A stretch of DNA of 64,000 bases, taken from assembly GCA_037179385.1 (NCBI GenBank), contig CM074190.1, positions 13,040,206 to 13,104,205 on the forward strand, given 5' to 3'. Position numbers and translations under genes: made by a program. Positions 13,405 to 25,395 of this stretch are shown one piece after another (the first letter of the stretch is position 1; the number at the start of each line of letters is the position of its first letter). Under the pieces are notes generated by a model. The model was not told the origin of the DNA and did not search any database. It saw only the letters and a program-made list of their open reading frames with translations. The DNA is from Holothuria scabra (taxonomy: Eukaryota > Echinodermata > Holothuroidea > Aspidochirotida > Holothuriidae).

Positions 13405-13579
13405 GTCTTGTTTCGAAACTGGTTTTACGGTAGGCAAGGTTTACTTTAAAGTACTACTCAAAATCTGTAGTTACACTCAAGGTCTTTGTCCCGGATTCGG
13501 ATTATTGTCTCAATTTCCCGAGAGAATTTTGCTATTAAACCTATAGTTGTAGGTAGAATGGCATTGTTTTTGTATCATC

Positions 13580-13750
13580 TACACTGTAAAAAAAGGCTTA
13601 AAATCGCTGTTAATTTACAGAACAAAAAATAAAGAGAAAAAATAAAGATTACAGAAACGTTCTGGTAATAAGTTTCCAGAACTTTTCTGTTAGAATTATT
13701 TATCTCTTTATTTTTTGCTCTGTAAATCTACCGTAATTTTTTACAGTGTA
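13580..13750. repeat. Palindromic MITE with TACACTGTAAAA ends
   Basis: About 171 bp. It starts TACACTGTAAAAAAA and ends TTTTTTACAGTGTA. Mirrored internal blocks (ATTTACAGA with AAAATAAAGAGA, and TCTCTTTATTTTTTGC with TCTGTAAAT) make it fold back almost throughout. A TA duplication is possible. Confidence 0.75.
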
Positions 13751-14741
13751 GTTGATAATTAAAGACAAACTGGATGACCTTTTGCTTCCTTTAATTTATT
13801 AATGAAGTCATAGAGTAAACTTGCCGTTTATCGCAACTGACGATTTATTTGACTGTATGTGACCATTTACATATAACACTGAGTGAAAATATCGAAACTG
13901 TAAAGGACTGGAGGACGCATTTGTGGTGTGAGTCCTGTTTAGGCAAAGGATTTCTTGTTGGCAATAAAACGATGCCTTACCAAAAGTCTAACACTTTATT
14001 GTACTGTATACACGAAAAACATCTATTCCTCAATGACCATATACACTATTATAAACTATTGAGACTAGAAAACGGATTGGTAACCGGGTTAGCGGAATAC
14101 GTCCGACAAAGGACGGGGAGGAGGGATTCCAGTAACAGTCCCTCTGGATGAGTATAGTATATGTAGTTCACCCTGTGTTGCTTGTTCACATGACGAAAAT
14201 AATCTATTTCACAAAATGAACATCCTCGCTGTGCCTTTTTGATAAAAGAGTGTAACAAATTGCTACGAAACGACAAAAATTACTACTCATGAAATTTTTT
14301 TCACCTAGAGTTCATCCGTCGAAAAGGGGTATCCAATTGATCAAAACTCGCACCGTATACTCTTAAAATCCAAAGAGCTTGTCAAACAACCTTTTATTGA
14401 TTTTCAATGAGAGGGTGTAAGGTCAGTCATTTGGACAACTTAACACCATAAATGGGTGAGTGTGAGTACTTACAGTACAAGTTTTTGTTTGCAGTGAATG
14501 GAATGTGGTAGATGGAGCCAGATCAAATGGAGGTTATCTCGGATACCCAATAGTGATCACCATCTTTCGAAAGGTGCAAGTTAGCCTCCTAACATAGCCT
14601 GTATTAAGTAAAACCATTTTCGAGAAAAAGGTCTCTCTGCTAAGGTAATGTAACAACAGGCTGCATTTAGAGAAATGCTTTGTAGCAACATTGCCCTCTG
14701 GTTATGACCTTTTTCATCAGCAAAGGATCAGTTTCCCTTAC

Positions 14742-14846
14742 CTCTCGTACGGTCCTGTCTCCTTCATCTTCAACCTCTCTAAGAGGTCTCCCAGATACCG
14801 CTACAACAAAGAGAGATAAGATGAATATTAGTTCCCTAAACCTCAT
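14742..14846 (-). CDS. Gene A exon 1: signal peptide and charged linker
   Basis: This exon has 35 codons and begins at the ATG at 14846-14844. It reads MRFRELIFILSLFVVAVSG, a classic N-region plus hydrophobic core with likely cleavage after VSG, then RPLREVEDEGDRTVRE. It ends at donor GAG|GTAAGG in phase 0. An upstream TTG in the same frame adds two codons but is not a normal start. The matching exon of gene B has 37 codons, the same phase and the same terminal Glu. The product is predicted to be secreted. Exons 2 and 3 join it with no phase conflict. Confidence 0.75.
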
Positions 14847-15243
14847 GTTCAAGGATGCTCCGTTCAGTCCACCAATGGGACTGCTTTCGCTGAGGACTTT
14901 CCAGAATAGGTTCGATCGATGAACAACGTATTAACTGGATCTCTCGGAAGATGAATAAAACAGTTAATTCAGTTTCTTGAAAAGACTTCAAATGGAACCC
15001 ACTCTTTACAGTGACATATTGGCCACAAATTTGTACCACTTCAAGATGCTTCTGTGTAAATTCATTACACCAACGCAAACCGGCACCCTTTAGTTGGTCA
15101 TGGTTAATTCGAAATACCAAAGGTTGAAGTTATTTACTTATTGTTATCGCATTTGCTAAACAAGTCTATTTCAACAGATTGGGACAAAGTCATTGCTTGT
15201 CTGTACCTCTTCATATCATTAAAAATACGGAAGCCGAGAACAG

Positions 15244-15430
15244 CGCTGTAGGGAGGAAACGAAAATCGATTTCTCTCTGTACCATGAATTCCAACAAAAA
15301 AGAAGAGGGCGTTCTCCAGGATCGTTTTGATATTGCATGTAAATTATTGAGTATCCGCAAAATAAATGGACGAGCCTCAATGCTAGTAGAAAACAAAGCC
15401 TTTCATCCAAGAATAGTGTTATTGGTTTCC
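15244..15430 (+). repeat. Dispersed repeat, partner of 18975-19165
   Basis: A roughly 190-bp segment with ATTTCTCTCTGTACCATGAA, AGAAGAGGGCG and TAGAAAACAAAGCC. It reappears in reverse complement at 18975-19165 at roughly 75 per cent identity by eye. Open frames on both strands here are incidental. Confidence 0.6.
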
Positions 15431-16289
15431 TTTATTCTACCGCTTAAAGAACAAACAAGAAAATCATAAGAAATACACGGGAAAAAGTTTTCATGTGTTT
15501 AATGCGAAGAGCATATGACTCGGAGGTTTGTTAAAAAATTCCAGGTAGCGAAAAGGAGCAATGTATTCGAAAAAAGTTTTAGCTAGCCTTTTACTTTTAG
15601 CTCGATTACCCTACTAATTTTTTCGAGGGCCATCATGCTTAATAACAGTCTATTCCTTGCAAAAGAAGGTAAAGTTTAATCAGTTGAGAAGACCCCCAGC
15701 AAGACTATCTGCTTACCAGGTAGACATGGAGCCCCTATGGGCTGGCAGTTGTAGAACATGACCACGGTATTTTCCGTCTGTTGTAAGAGGCGCCTAAAGG
15801 GCAGTCAAATTGAAATTGAACCGTTCTGAAGAATAAATAAAATTTTTTGAACTTTTTATCGAGTTGACTGACACTATGTAACATATTCGTGTTGGTATGT
15901 CGTCAAAAAAATATCCCAGTATAAATTAAATAAGGTCTCAAACAAAGGAGAATAATTTTATCGCACTCCATTCGAACGCGATTCTATAGCTCGTTCATAT
16001 CTAATTATTACTCTATTTGAAGATAGGTGATCTTTGTCAAAAACAGACTCCTAGTTGCTCCAAAGTTGAAAAATGTTATTTAATATCCGCAAATTTCTTG
16101 TAAAATCTTTCTTTCTTCTTTAAAATTGGAGTAGGCCTTACTTATTTGGACTCGAAACTTCAGACCAGTGGATTGGTTGACCTGGAAATCTTGTGAGCAC
16201 AAAGGTTGCAGCTCTAGAAGTGCCTACATATTTCATTTCCATGTATGAACTTTACATAAAAATACAAAAGATGCTCAATTAATTTGCCG

Positions 16290-16413
16290 CTAACTGACTG
16301 ACTGACTGACTGGCTGGCTGGCTGGCTGGCTGACTAACTAACTAACTGGCTCACTAACTCAACTCACTAACTCACCTTCTCACTCACTCACACACTCACT
16401 CACTCACTAACTA
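16290..16413. repeat. (CTGA/CTGG/CTCA)n tetranucleotide microsatellite
   Basis: Successive runs of CTGA, CTGG, CTAA and CTCA units, a drifted tetranucleotide tract of about 120 bp. Confidence 0.9.
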
Positions 16414-17077
16414 AATATAACCAAGGCCTGTCATTTTTCTGAAGCTGCGGTACGCCAAATTGATTATGTTAGGGATTAATTTGGAGATTGTTAGGGGATT
16501 CACTTCTCTGGTTGACTGAGAAAGGAAAGGGAAAAATGAAAATGAACTCTGTAACAGAAGGAAATCATGTAACTCAATCATAAGAGCTTTAATTTGCTAA
16601 TAACGTGACCTTTAATATTATTAATATTAATATAATACATTTGACCTAATCGAAACAAATCGGAACATATTTTAAAAGGATTTCATTTTCGTTTAGGGGA
16701 TGAAGTTGCAAGTTTGTCTGGAATATATTTTCAAATAAATGAGAGACGTATAGACTTAAAGTGCGATAGGTACAGCCTAACGATCATTATGGCTGACAAG
16801 TAATTCAGTTTATTAACAAATATGTGTCCGTGGTGTCAAAGTCCCAGCCCGCCCCCCCCCCGCCCCCACCTCGAAGAAAAGTTAAGGGGGAAAGCAAGAA
16901 ATGAAACAGAAAGAAAAGACTAAGGAAGATTTGGAAAACAAAGAAACAAAAATATGTAACCAACCATTTCGTGGTTAACTTTATATTACCAAGAAAGACT
17001 TCTTTCCTCTTCCTTCCCTTTCTCTTTCCATTCCTTTTTGTATATTTTCTCTGGTTCTCATTCACCACCCCTCCCGA

Positions 17078-17240
17078 CCATGGGCGTCCGCAGAAAAAAA
17101 GTCAGGGGGAAAAATTTCTAGGGAGGGGCGAAACCTCCAAGTCACCATGAATTGACACAAAGCATGCGAAAATTTCAGCCAAAATGCCTCCCAAATCGCC
17201 GGAAATTGCATTTCTAAAGCCTAAGAGTGAATTTTCCCTC
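17078..17240 (+). repeat. Transposon-end fragment beginning CCATGGGCGTCCGCAG
   Basis: It has the terminus CCATGGGCGTCCGCAGA followed by a G-rich and A-rich stretch. The same terminus in inverse and diverged form (CGTTCTGTGGACACCCATGG) ends the fragment at 59640-59899. Only one end is recognisable. Confidence 0.5.
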
Positions 17241-17954
17241 TTCCTGTGGTGAGTGAATTGCACTCTTTTTTTTATTTTTTGCGATTTAAAGAGGTGATTA
17301 AATTAAGAGAGCATCAAGTTTGAAAGGTATGTATTTTAAGGTTTGTATTTTAATTTTCTTTTGTCATTTTACATGGTTTTAAGCTGTTATCAGTACCCAC
17401 TCAGTCCATGGAACTGCTTCAACTTGACAATTTCATCATGCACATGTAAAGTGGTACGTACACCTTTTGGGTCCTCACTCTGCCCATGTGTGACTCTCCA
17501 AAAGGCTTTTTATGCTTATTTTTGAAACCACGAACATTCTCTACAGTCCCCTTCCCCACCCGACGCTCCTTCGTCCACTTTCCTCACCACAACGATTCCT
17601 AAGAGGTTAATAACAAACGGTGACTGACAACTTCTGCACAATAATGTACTCTCAGCTGTTATACTCGGCCCCGTAAGAAGGGGAGTGGTATGGCTGCTGT
17701 GGCATGTTCGCGGTGACATCAATTGTTTGTACGTGCTTCTATAGACGAAGCGCTCTCCAGGTTTATTAGAGATCGGTGGTCGTTACGCAGTTCGACTTTT
17801 TTATATACATTACTTGATCACTCATAAAATAGTCCTAGACTTGAACGCCGCTACGCAGACTAACGCTAGTACTTACTCCACGACAACACCATTAAAACAC
17901 CCGGGGGTTTTAACACGCTCGTCAACCGCTTAAAGTCCGTTGGCACGTCTCAGC

Positions 17955-18260
17955 TTTAAGGCCCAGTTCTCTCACCCCAAACCAATTCTCCTAACCATCT
18001 TACTTAAGCCCCTCCCACAATTGTCTGAAATTCATCCTTATCCAGTCACAATCTCAGTTTATTGCTTCAGGGTGAGTATAGAAAAGCTCTATGTCACAAT
18101 CATAACACTCTCAGTTCATTTCATGCTGTGTTATATAAGCTGTGGTAATCTGCATTGTTTGAATTAACTGATTAACAGTCAATCAAAAAGCTGGCCCAAT
18201 GGAGAGTTTCTGTACCCTCCTCAAGAAGTGTAGTCAATGGTGAGAGGATTGGCCCTTTAA
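17955..18260 (+). repeat. TTAA-type MITE family 1, copy 3 (best-preserved)
   Basis: This is a 306-bp copy with clear termini, TTTAAGGCCCAGTTCTCTCA at the left and GGTGAGAGGATTGGCCCTTT at the right, each with TTAA at the edge. The interior has CACAATCTCAGTTTATTGCT. No ORF spans it. It is the best reference copy for the family. Confidence 0.85.
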
Positions 18261-18974
18261 TCTGCGCATGTGCAGATGCCCGAATATGAGGTATAAACAT
18301 TTTACAGCCATCTGTTGCCTGCGTGAAAGGTACGTTCCTGACACTGCGGTTAAAGTTGTGTTGGCGGCAGAACTTTTTTCTCTGAGATGGTGAGCATGGT
18401 AGGCCGTTTGCTCACTTTTGAACAGCACTTACAATATTTACTCGATCAAGGCTTGGAATTAAGTGGCGCAATATTGGGCTTTTTCGTTTCATACCATTTT
18501 CAGTGGCTTCGATCAGTACTTACCTGCAAGTTCAAACCGTCTAGTTACAAGACAGAATACCCGTTAAGAACGAAGTAACTTGAATTCAAAACTTGAAATT
18601 AGGGACTTTATACGAAGTACTATCAGATGATTCTACCGCCTATCTCTTTTATTAATTATACACTGAGCATACACGTCTTTCGTCAGAAACGTACCTGAGA
18701 CAAGTTGCAAAAAAAAAAAAAAAAAAGACATTTCAAATACAAAGATCTTAGAATGACACCATACACAGAAATTTGTAAATATACCAGATATTTTTTGTCA
18801 GCAGATGGCCCTCTAAAAAGAGTAAATAAGCAAAAGGGTGATTTAGGTGATACTTCGCATGTTTTCATTACATGCTGTAATTTTTTGAACCTTTGAGACT
18901 TAAGTGTTCTCGCATTGAGTTATTACTACTAAAACACCTACTCCTTTATTTTGATGTTGTTGAAGACAAAAACG

Positions 18975-19165
18975 AGTACATGTAATGTTCTTGTCTAAAC
19001 GGCTCTGTTTTCTAATAGCAGTCGAGATTCGTCCATTAATACTGACCTGAATCATGAGGATGTATGCAGTACATTACATGCTGTAACGAGACGTCCTTAA
19101 AGCACGCCCTCTTCTTTTTGTTGGATTGATGGTACAGAGAAATGGATTTGCGTTTTCTCCCTACC
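18975..19165 (-). repeat. Dispersed repeat, inverted partner of 15244-15430
   Basis: Reverse-complement match to 15244-15430, including GCCCTCTTCTTTTTGTTGGA and GATGGTACAGAGAAAT. It abuts the palindrome that follows. Confidence 0.6.
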
Positions 19166-19464
19166 TGTGTGGGTGTCTAGAAAAGTAAGACCCGGAGAAC
19201 AAAATTGTAATGTTGTCAGGAAGACCTCCAGGATACTGTAATACATATTTCACAATATGATTAATGGTCAAATGAGCAAAAAACTGGATGTGGGAGATTT
19301 TTCATCAGGGTCTTACTTTTCTAGACACCTGTGTGGGTGTCAAAAAAGTAAGACCCAGAGAAAAGTTCCCCACGTCCAGTTTTTGGTGTATTTTTGCATT
19401 AATGTTAGTCTGAAATATGTATTGCAGTATCTTGGAGGTCTTCCTGACAACGACATTACGAATT
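19166..19464. repeat. Palindromic repeat with GTGTGGGTGTCTAGAAAAG ends
   Basis: Two arms of about 130 bp (19200-19329 and 19330-19464) are reverse complements. GTTGTCAGGAAGACCTCCA on the left mirrors TGGAGGTCTTCCTGACAAC on the right, and AACTGGATGTGGG mirrors CCCACGTCCAGTT with small changes. The motif GTGTGGGTGTC..AAAGTAAGACCC also occurs directly at 19166 and 19331. It is probably a fold-back element. Open frames here are artefacts of the palindrome. Confidence 0.7.
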
Positions 19465-20149
19465 TTCCTCCGGCAAAGCAGGCTGTTTGGCATATTCTTT
19501 GTTCAGCTATATCCCTAACGCCTGCCAAAGTGAACACCGAACAAACTTTTTTGAATATTCATAGAAGTATGTGCCTTCGAAACTGGTTGAACGTTGGTGA
19601 TATTCACAAGAAGGCAACATCTGGTCTCCTGTGGTAATTCATGACACCCACGGAGTTGATACGTCATTGTAATACCCACCCCTGGTAGTATCCACATCAC
19701 AGTGGTTATACAACGCGATAATTAAAGGATATCTCAGGTTTCAGTTTAAACTTCCAGTTTACGACCATGGGAGTATCCACGCTAACTAAAAAACAATAGT
19801 ATGATTCATTAGAGAGTACATGAACAAATCATATTATGGTAATGAAGGTTGCGGTGGTTTTAGAAGCCGAGAATCTGAGAAAACCACTGTCCGCTCAGTC
19901 CGCGGGTAGAGAGATTGTAGAAAAAAGTATTCCACGTGTAAACATGCTTGTTGTTCGTTTCACAATTTATTATTTGACGAAATAGCAGTAGCTATTTAAA
20001 AGTCTATAGCGGTACCCTTGCCTCAAAAAATATGCTTTCCATAGTCTGACCCGATGTGTAAGGTCTTTTTTACAGTGAATTGTACTCCTAATACATTTAA
20101 GGTGGTGGTGCTGCAGTTAAAGCGCAAAAGGGGTCGCCCTGACTCGTTT

Positions 20150-20290
20150 GACATAACAGCTCAACCACAATTTTTTTTACTCCTTCTCTTCAATGTGTCT
20201 TTCGTGATATGATTGGACGTAAATATGCATATTCAAGGTAAACGAAGTTACTTCTTGTAAATTTCACAGTTGAGGACGTTGACATTTTCC
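20150..20290 (+). repeat. TTAA-type repeat family 2, partial copy 3
   Basis: Internal fragment sharing CTTCTCTTCAA, GCATATTCAAGGTAAAC and GTAAATTTCACA with the copy at 13143-13404. The termini are degraded. Confidence 0.6.
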
Positions 20291-22134
20291 CACAGTTTTA
20301 TCTCAAGCAGGATCAGTGCCATTAAAGATCTTTGTCCCACCAAAAGATTTCTCACAGATAAAAAATCTTCGTTCAACAGTTGAACATTCTAAGATAGCGC
20401 AGTCCCAAACGTTTTAGAGACCGCCATCACTAGATCGTCTTCGAGAAAAGTCATTTAGACGCTAAAGTATACGATGTTATCATATTGAATTATTCCCTAA
20501 GGATAGAGCTGACCCATGATATTTTCTTATTAGCCGTTTAACGGTCAGCTTCTTGTGCATCTTTCAAACGTTGGGAACACCCGTGTGATCCATGCTCACA
20601 CTTTCTACATAAAGGAGTTACATTGTTGTTTCTTCAAGGGTAACCCAATTCCAGAAAGGGACTGTATTCGTAATCGTTTGGTATTTAAGCATACATTATG
20701 ATACATTACAGTGCGAATTGCTACTGATCTGATGAGACAGTTCAGATCAGAAGAGCTTGGGGAATCTCAAGAATTTGCATTGTGAAAGATAAAAATCTTT
20801 TTCTTTCTGACAACTCATTAAAGAGCAATAATGAGAATCACGTACTTGATGTGTAAAGCATTCAATGCAGAAAAAAAATACCATTTTTTGTCAAAATCTA
20901 TCAAATATTAACCCTTTTGCAGATAGTTAGAACCAGATCAAGTTTTCTCAACTTGAATGTAGCTAAGTCAAGCCGCAAGTCAGGTCCGCAACTGTATCTG
21001 CTGCTAACAATAAAAATGTAATTCCTTCGTTCGTGTAATGTCTCGGTAGAATCTAATTGGGGATTTTTCAATGTGTTTGTAAAAAGAATGGAATGTTTGC
21101 CGAGGTATCGGAAATCACACTTTGTGCGTTTTTCAGTGTTTACAATGGATCTGCTTGTTGGTCATCTTAATTGAGACGTTGCTACTCTCAAAATTCTGTG
21201 GTGAATTTTTTTACAGGCTTTGCCTTGCGCCAGTTAGGAGGTTCATCCAGGCAACTCCCTGGTTCATCAATGTAACCTTCACGAGTGACGATGACTAACG
21301 ACCGTGCACTCGAAATTCGTCTAACCATAAAATGAGATCTTTTTAAAACCATTCCAAGTAGGCCCGTATATGTAAAAATGTAACTGTAGCTCCGTCTAAA
21401 GATTTTGGATCTATACTATCATTACATCGCAATGTCAACATGATCTGTGCTAGAAATATCATGTCGTATTTACTAGGAAAATATCAAAGGTAGTAAAGGG
21501 TCGTCATGCCACCCACGTCTTGGACCCAGTGTCTCCGTTAATGTCGCATTTGGAAGGCAAATAGACTGCATGTATTTACAGTGAAATACCTAAACGGAAC
21601 AATAATCTAGTACCCTGGATGGAAAGGAAGTAGCTCCATTCTGAAGTCATGCAACCAAGTAGATTTTGATGGCCACGTCTTGATATTCTCGCTTGAAAGA
21701 TTAAAACAAAACTTTTGCGACATATACGACATCAAATGGTTTTAACAATAGCCAATCTATCAGTAAAATTAACATATATACGAAGCATGGCGCTAACGCG
21801 CTTGCAAGGTAGTAACTCAGTCCATTCTTGATGATGCACTCCAGTAGATTTAGATGGCCACGTCGTGGTCTTGATACTCAGGCCTTAAAAATACATGATT
21901 AAAACAAAACTATTGAGATGGTGTGTACTACTAGGGTAAGTACTACTGGAAGCTTGGGGCTGCAGTCCCGACGAAATGTTCTCGCTCAAAGGAATGCCCA
22001 CTGGCCATCGTAGATAAACAATATCAGGTACGACATCAAATAATCAATAATCAAAACATACAATAAAATGTAATTTATTAACTCAATTTATAATATTTTT
22101 GCATTGTTTTAGTTACAGAGAAATGTTATCCGAT

Positions 22135-22195
22135 TACTCTAGACTTGAGTAAGAGCATCCGACTTGCAGCCGGGAGGTCTGAAGTTTGACTCATA
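22135..22195 (+). repeat. tRNA-derived SINE-like fragment
   Basis: GAGTAAGAGCATCCGACTTG, then GGGAGGTCTGAAGTTTGACT, resembles a tRNA-like head with a weak A box and a mutated B box. No intact cloverleaf could be drawn, so it is not called as a tRNA gene. Confidence 0.35.
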
Positions 22196-22703
22196 TAAGT
22201 ATTTAAATGGAACCAAACCAACTGCTATTGTGTTTGGTGCTCAGCAAGAGCAATGCAGTAGGGAAACAAACCAGTGGGCCAAAACAGGGATAAGGCTGTG
22301 ATCGGTTTAACGTAAATAATTTGGTTAGAAACTGAATAGTAAAACCTCATCTACCTAATTGTGCTCTTAACTAACGCCGTAATAAAACTTCGGAGTTCGT
22401 GATGACATGATCTTTCGTCTTTTTCTATCGATTGTTATGCTTATTGATTCTATCGATTGTCATGATCAAGTCTTAATTTTAGCAGAATACTGTACTAGCA
22501 CTGTAATAAGCCTCAGTATCCAAATGTCTGAATGCACTGAACGTGTACAGATGTATGAAACGTAAAAAAAATCAGTGTTCACTACAATTATTTGGAAATA
22601 TTAAAATTTTGCGGGTTTGTGTATGATATTTTTGGAGGATATTTCAAAAACATGTGTTGGCTAAGTTGCTAAAAAGTTTTACTATTTTGTGTGGAGACAC
22701 TTC

Positions 22704-25395
22704 CAGGCGCGGATCCAGACATTTCAAAAGGGGGGGGGGGAGGGGAAGGGCTAAACTTAGAAAAAGCGGTTAATGGGGGCGTACGGTGATTCTCTGTATT
22801 AAAATCTCAGTAGGAAGCAATATGAAAGTGGGCGGGGCGGAACAATTTTGGACTGCCTACCCCATTAACTTGGTACATTTTTATGCAAACTTTTTCCCTA
22901 TTTTTTACGAGCAAGAACATTCTTTTAAACTAAAAAAATCTGATTTTTCTTAAGTTTGAACAATACTGTACTGGAGCTTGTATTGCTAGAAATTGTTTAG
23001 ATTCATGGTTTCCCATAAGGATATTTGAATATTTGGGGGTGCATTGAAGAATCTGTGTTTACTGATAGCTTATGTCTGAGATATATAAATACCGACTGAA
23101 GACCGTTGTAATTTCATAACGTTGTTATCTAAGGAGTGTGGACTGAGGCTTTTTGGCGACATTCAAACAGCTAGACAACATATTTAAAAATTAAAAAAAA
23201 TTAATTGAAGAACATTTTAGCGAAACGGCACTGTAGAGGCTCGGAAAAGTTTACCACTGACTGCTTTATGAGCGACTACTTACTGCATAAAGGACTGCAG
23301 TTAAGGGAGCGCGGGGCTCGCGGAAAAAATTGCCTTATTAAAACTTATAAAAATTACAAATAAGAAGCTTTTATTAGGAAGAATTTGGAATGTTATGATA
23401 GAATAGTTGGGAAACCGCACTGTATTTGATTTGTGACTCAAATGGCAAATTTTCGATTTTTCACTTTTCGAGCCAGGCACAATCGCCCTCCTTCTCGTAG
23501 CTACGTCACTGCTTTGCAACATTGACCATTGATAACATTTTGACACTTCAGCAACTAAAGAATTTCGTCTACACAGATTTCTCAACTGACAGGTTGAAAA
23601 GGTATCTGATGATAGGTGTGTATGAGAGCATAAATCGTGACCCCTCAGGTGACGGTCTCGGGCTTGTAAGTAGTAGCTACGTTTTCCGAATTTTCCTTTG
23701 TGTGATATACCACTGCGTCATGAACGTATTGTGGCGCGCGAATCGTGCCTACATTTTTTCCCCTTTTAAAAAAAATATATGGAGATATGGAGCTTGTACT
23801 GCAGAAAGCTTTGAATTCTGGGTTTCCTGTGGAGAAATTTAAAGAATCAAAGGCCCAGTTCTCTCACCCCAAACAGTACCAATTCTCCTTACCTTCTTAC
23901 TTAAGTTCCTCCCAAAATTGTGTGTAATTCATCCTCATCCAGATACAATCTCAGTTTATTACTTCAAGGTGAGTATAGAAAAACTCAATTTATATAACCA
24001 AAATACTCTCAATACCGTTCATGCTGCGCAATATAAGCTTTGGTACTCTGCATTGTTTGAATAAGCTGTCAAACAAAGAGCTGAGCCAATTGAGAATTTT
24101 GGTACCCCCGTACCAAAATTGTGGTTTGGGGTGAGAGGTCTGGCCCTTTAAGGGATTACTTATTTCTGCACTTCATATATTGGTGACAAATCTGAGAAGT
24201 TGCACGACGACTGAATCATTGTTGCTACATGATGTTATCTAATAAGGCCTACGAACTGACACCCTCCGATGACATTTCAAGTTTTCCAAACTTTGTTGTC
24301 CTTTTCACACAAAATATTCTAAAATCAAGAGCTTTCATTGAGAAAAATTTGGAATTCTATGCAAGACAGAGCTCGGAAAAATTTATCAAACTAAATTATG
24401 AGCGAGGAATAATGCATTCCACATTTCATTTTGCGGCGCGCCTTAAATTTTGCGTTTTTGAGATTTGGAATATGAAAAAAGGGGTTTCCTGACCCGGGAA
24501 GTGGAGGACGGAGGCATGCTTCCCACACTTATTTTAACTGGGGCTATCCTCCCAGTCTCTTGCTTCTCACGCCTATGGAATATCTTATTCTGCCCTAAAG
24601 ACCAATCGGAGCGGCACCATCTGTTGGAGCGGAGCGTACAGAAAATTTTGAAAAATCACGATCACTCAGACAGCCGCCGGAAACGACATTTCCCACCGAC
24701 TTGTTAGTAGAATCTAACAGTCTAAGCAATCATTATTTCCACCTTTTGTTTGCAATAAAATTTATACTTCAATAAAAACTGAGTAAGTTTCAAAAGGATC
24801 AGAAAATCACCAGATAAAATGAACCACTACCATTGGATGAAATGGAAATGCAAAGAAATTAATCTTTTGAAAATGAGCTGGTAAGGGCATTCTACAAACT
24901 ATTTGACTACCTTGCGACATAAGATTATGATGAGTATACAAACAAAGCAACTTCATTGACCAGCGAAAATCACTCTTGAACTTCAAGGGATTATGAAAAT
25001 ACATCACATACCGGCTGACTAGCCTTTACAAGTTTTATCGCACTTTACAAGGATCACATGTGTTTGAGCAGCCTGTTAGCTGAAGCAGAAATCAAAATCA
25101 ACATATAGCCAAATTCTCCGTGATCAGCATCCACAAATATACCAGGGCTCACGCGTGTCGCATTATAATTTACACTTAAAACACACTTCAACGTTTTTGT
25201 GTTCTGTTTCTCCGATATGATTGTTTTTTATCGCTGTCCCTCTTTACCAGGGGATTTGTGTTGTGAGGGAAAGGATAAACCTGAAAAAGCCCCGACTCGT
25301 ATAGACATTTAGTGTATTGGTTATTGTTGATGTGACGAAAAAGGGGGAAGGGGTGCTGAGGCCATAAAATCCCCCCCCCCTTGGATCCGCGCCTG
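22704..25395. mobile_element. Region bracketed by inverted CAGGCGCGGATCCA ends
   Basis: The left edge is CAGGCGCGGATCCAG followed by a long G run. The right edge is a C run followed by TTGGATCCGCGCCTG. The pair forms an inverted repeat around 2.7 kb that also contains family 1 copy 4. It could be a single element with a later insertion or two separate ends of one family. The short open frames inside (around 23.5 to 24.7 kb) matched nothing I know. Confidence 0.45.
23849..24151 (+). repeat. TTAA-type MITE family 1, copy 4
   Basis: Termini are AAAGGCCCAGTTCTCTCACC and GGTGAGAGGTCTGGCCCTTT. The interior is collinear with copy 3 (CTTACTTAAGTTCCTCCCA, CAATCTCAGTTTATTACTTC). About 303 bp. Confidence 0.85.
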
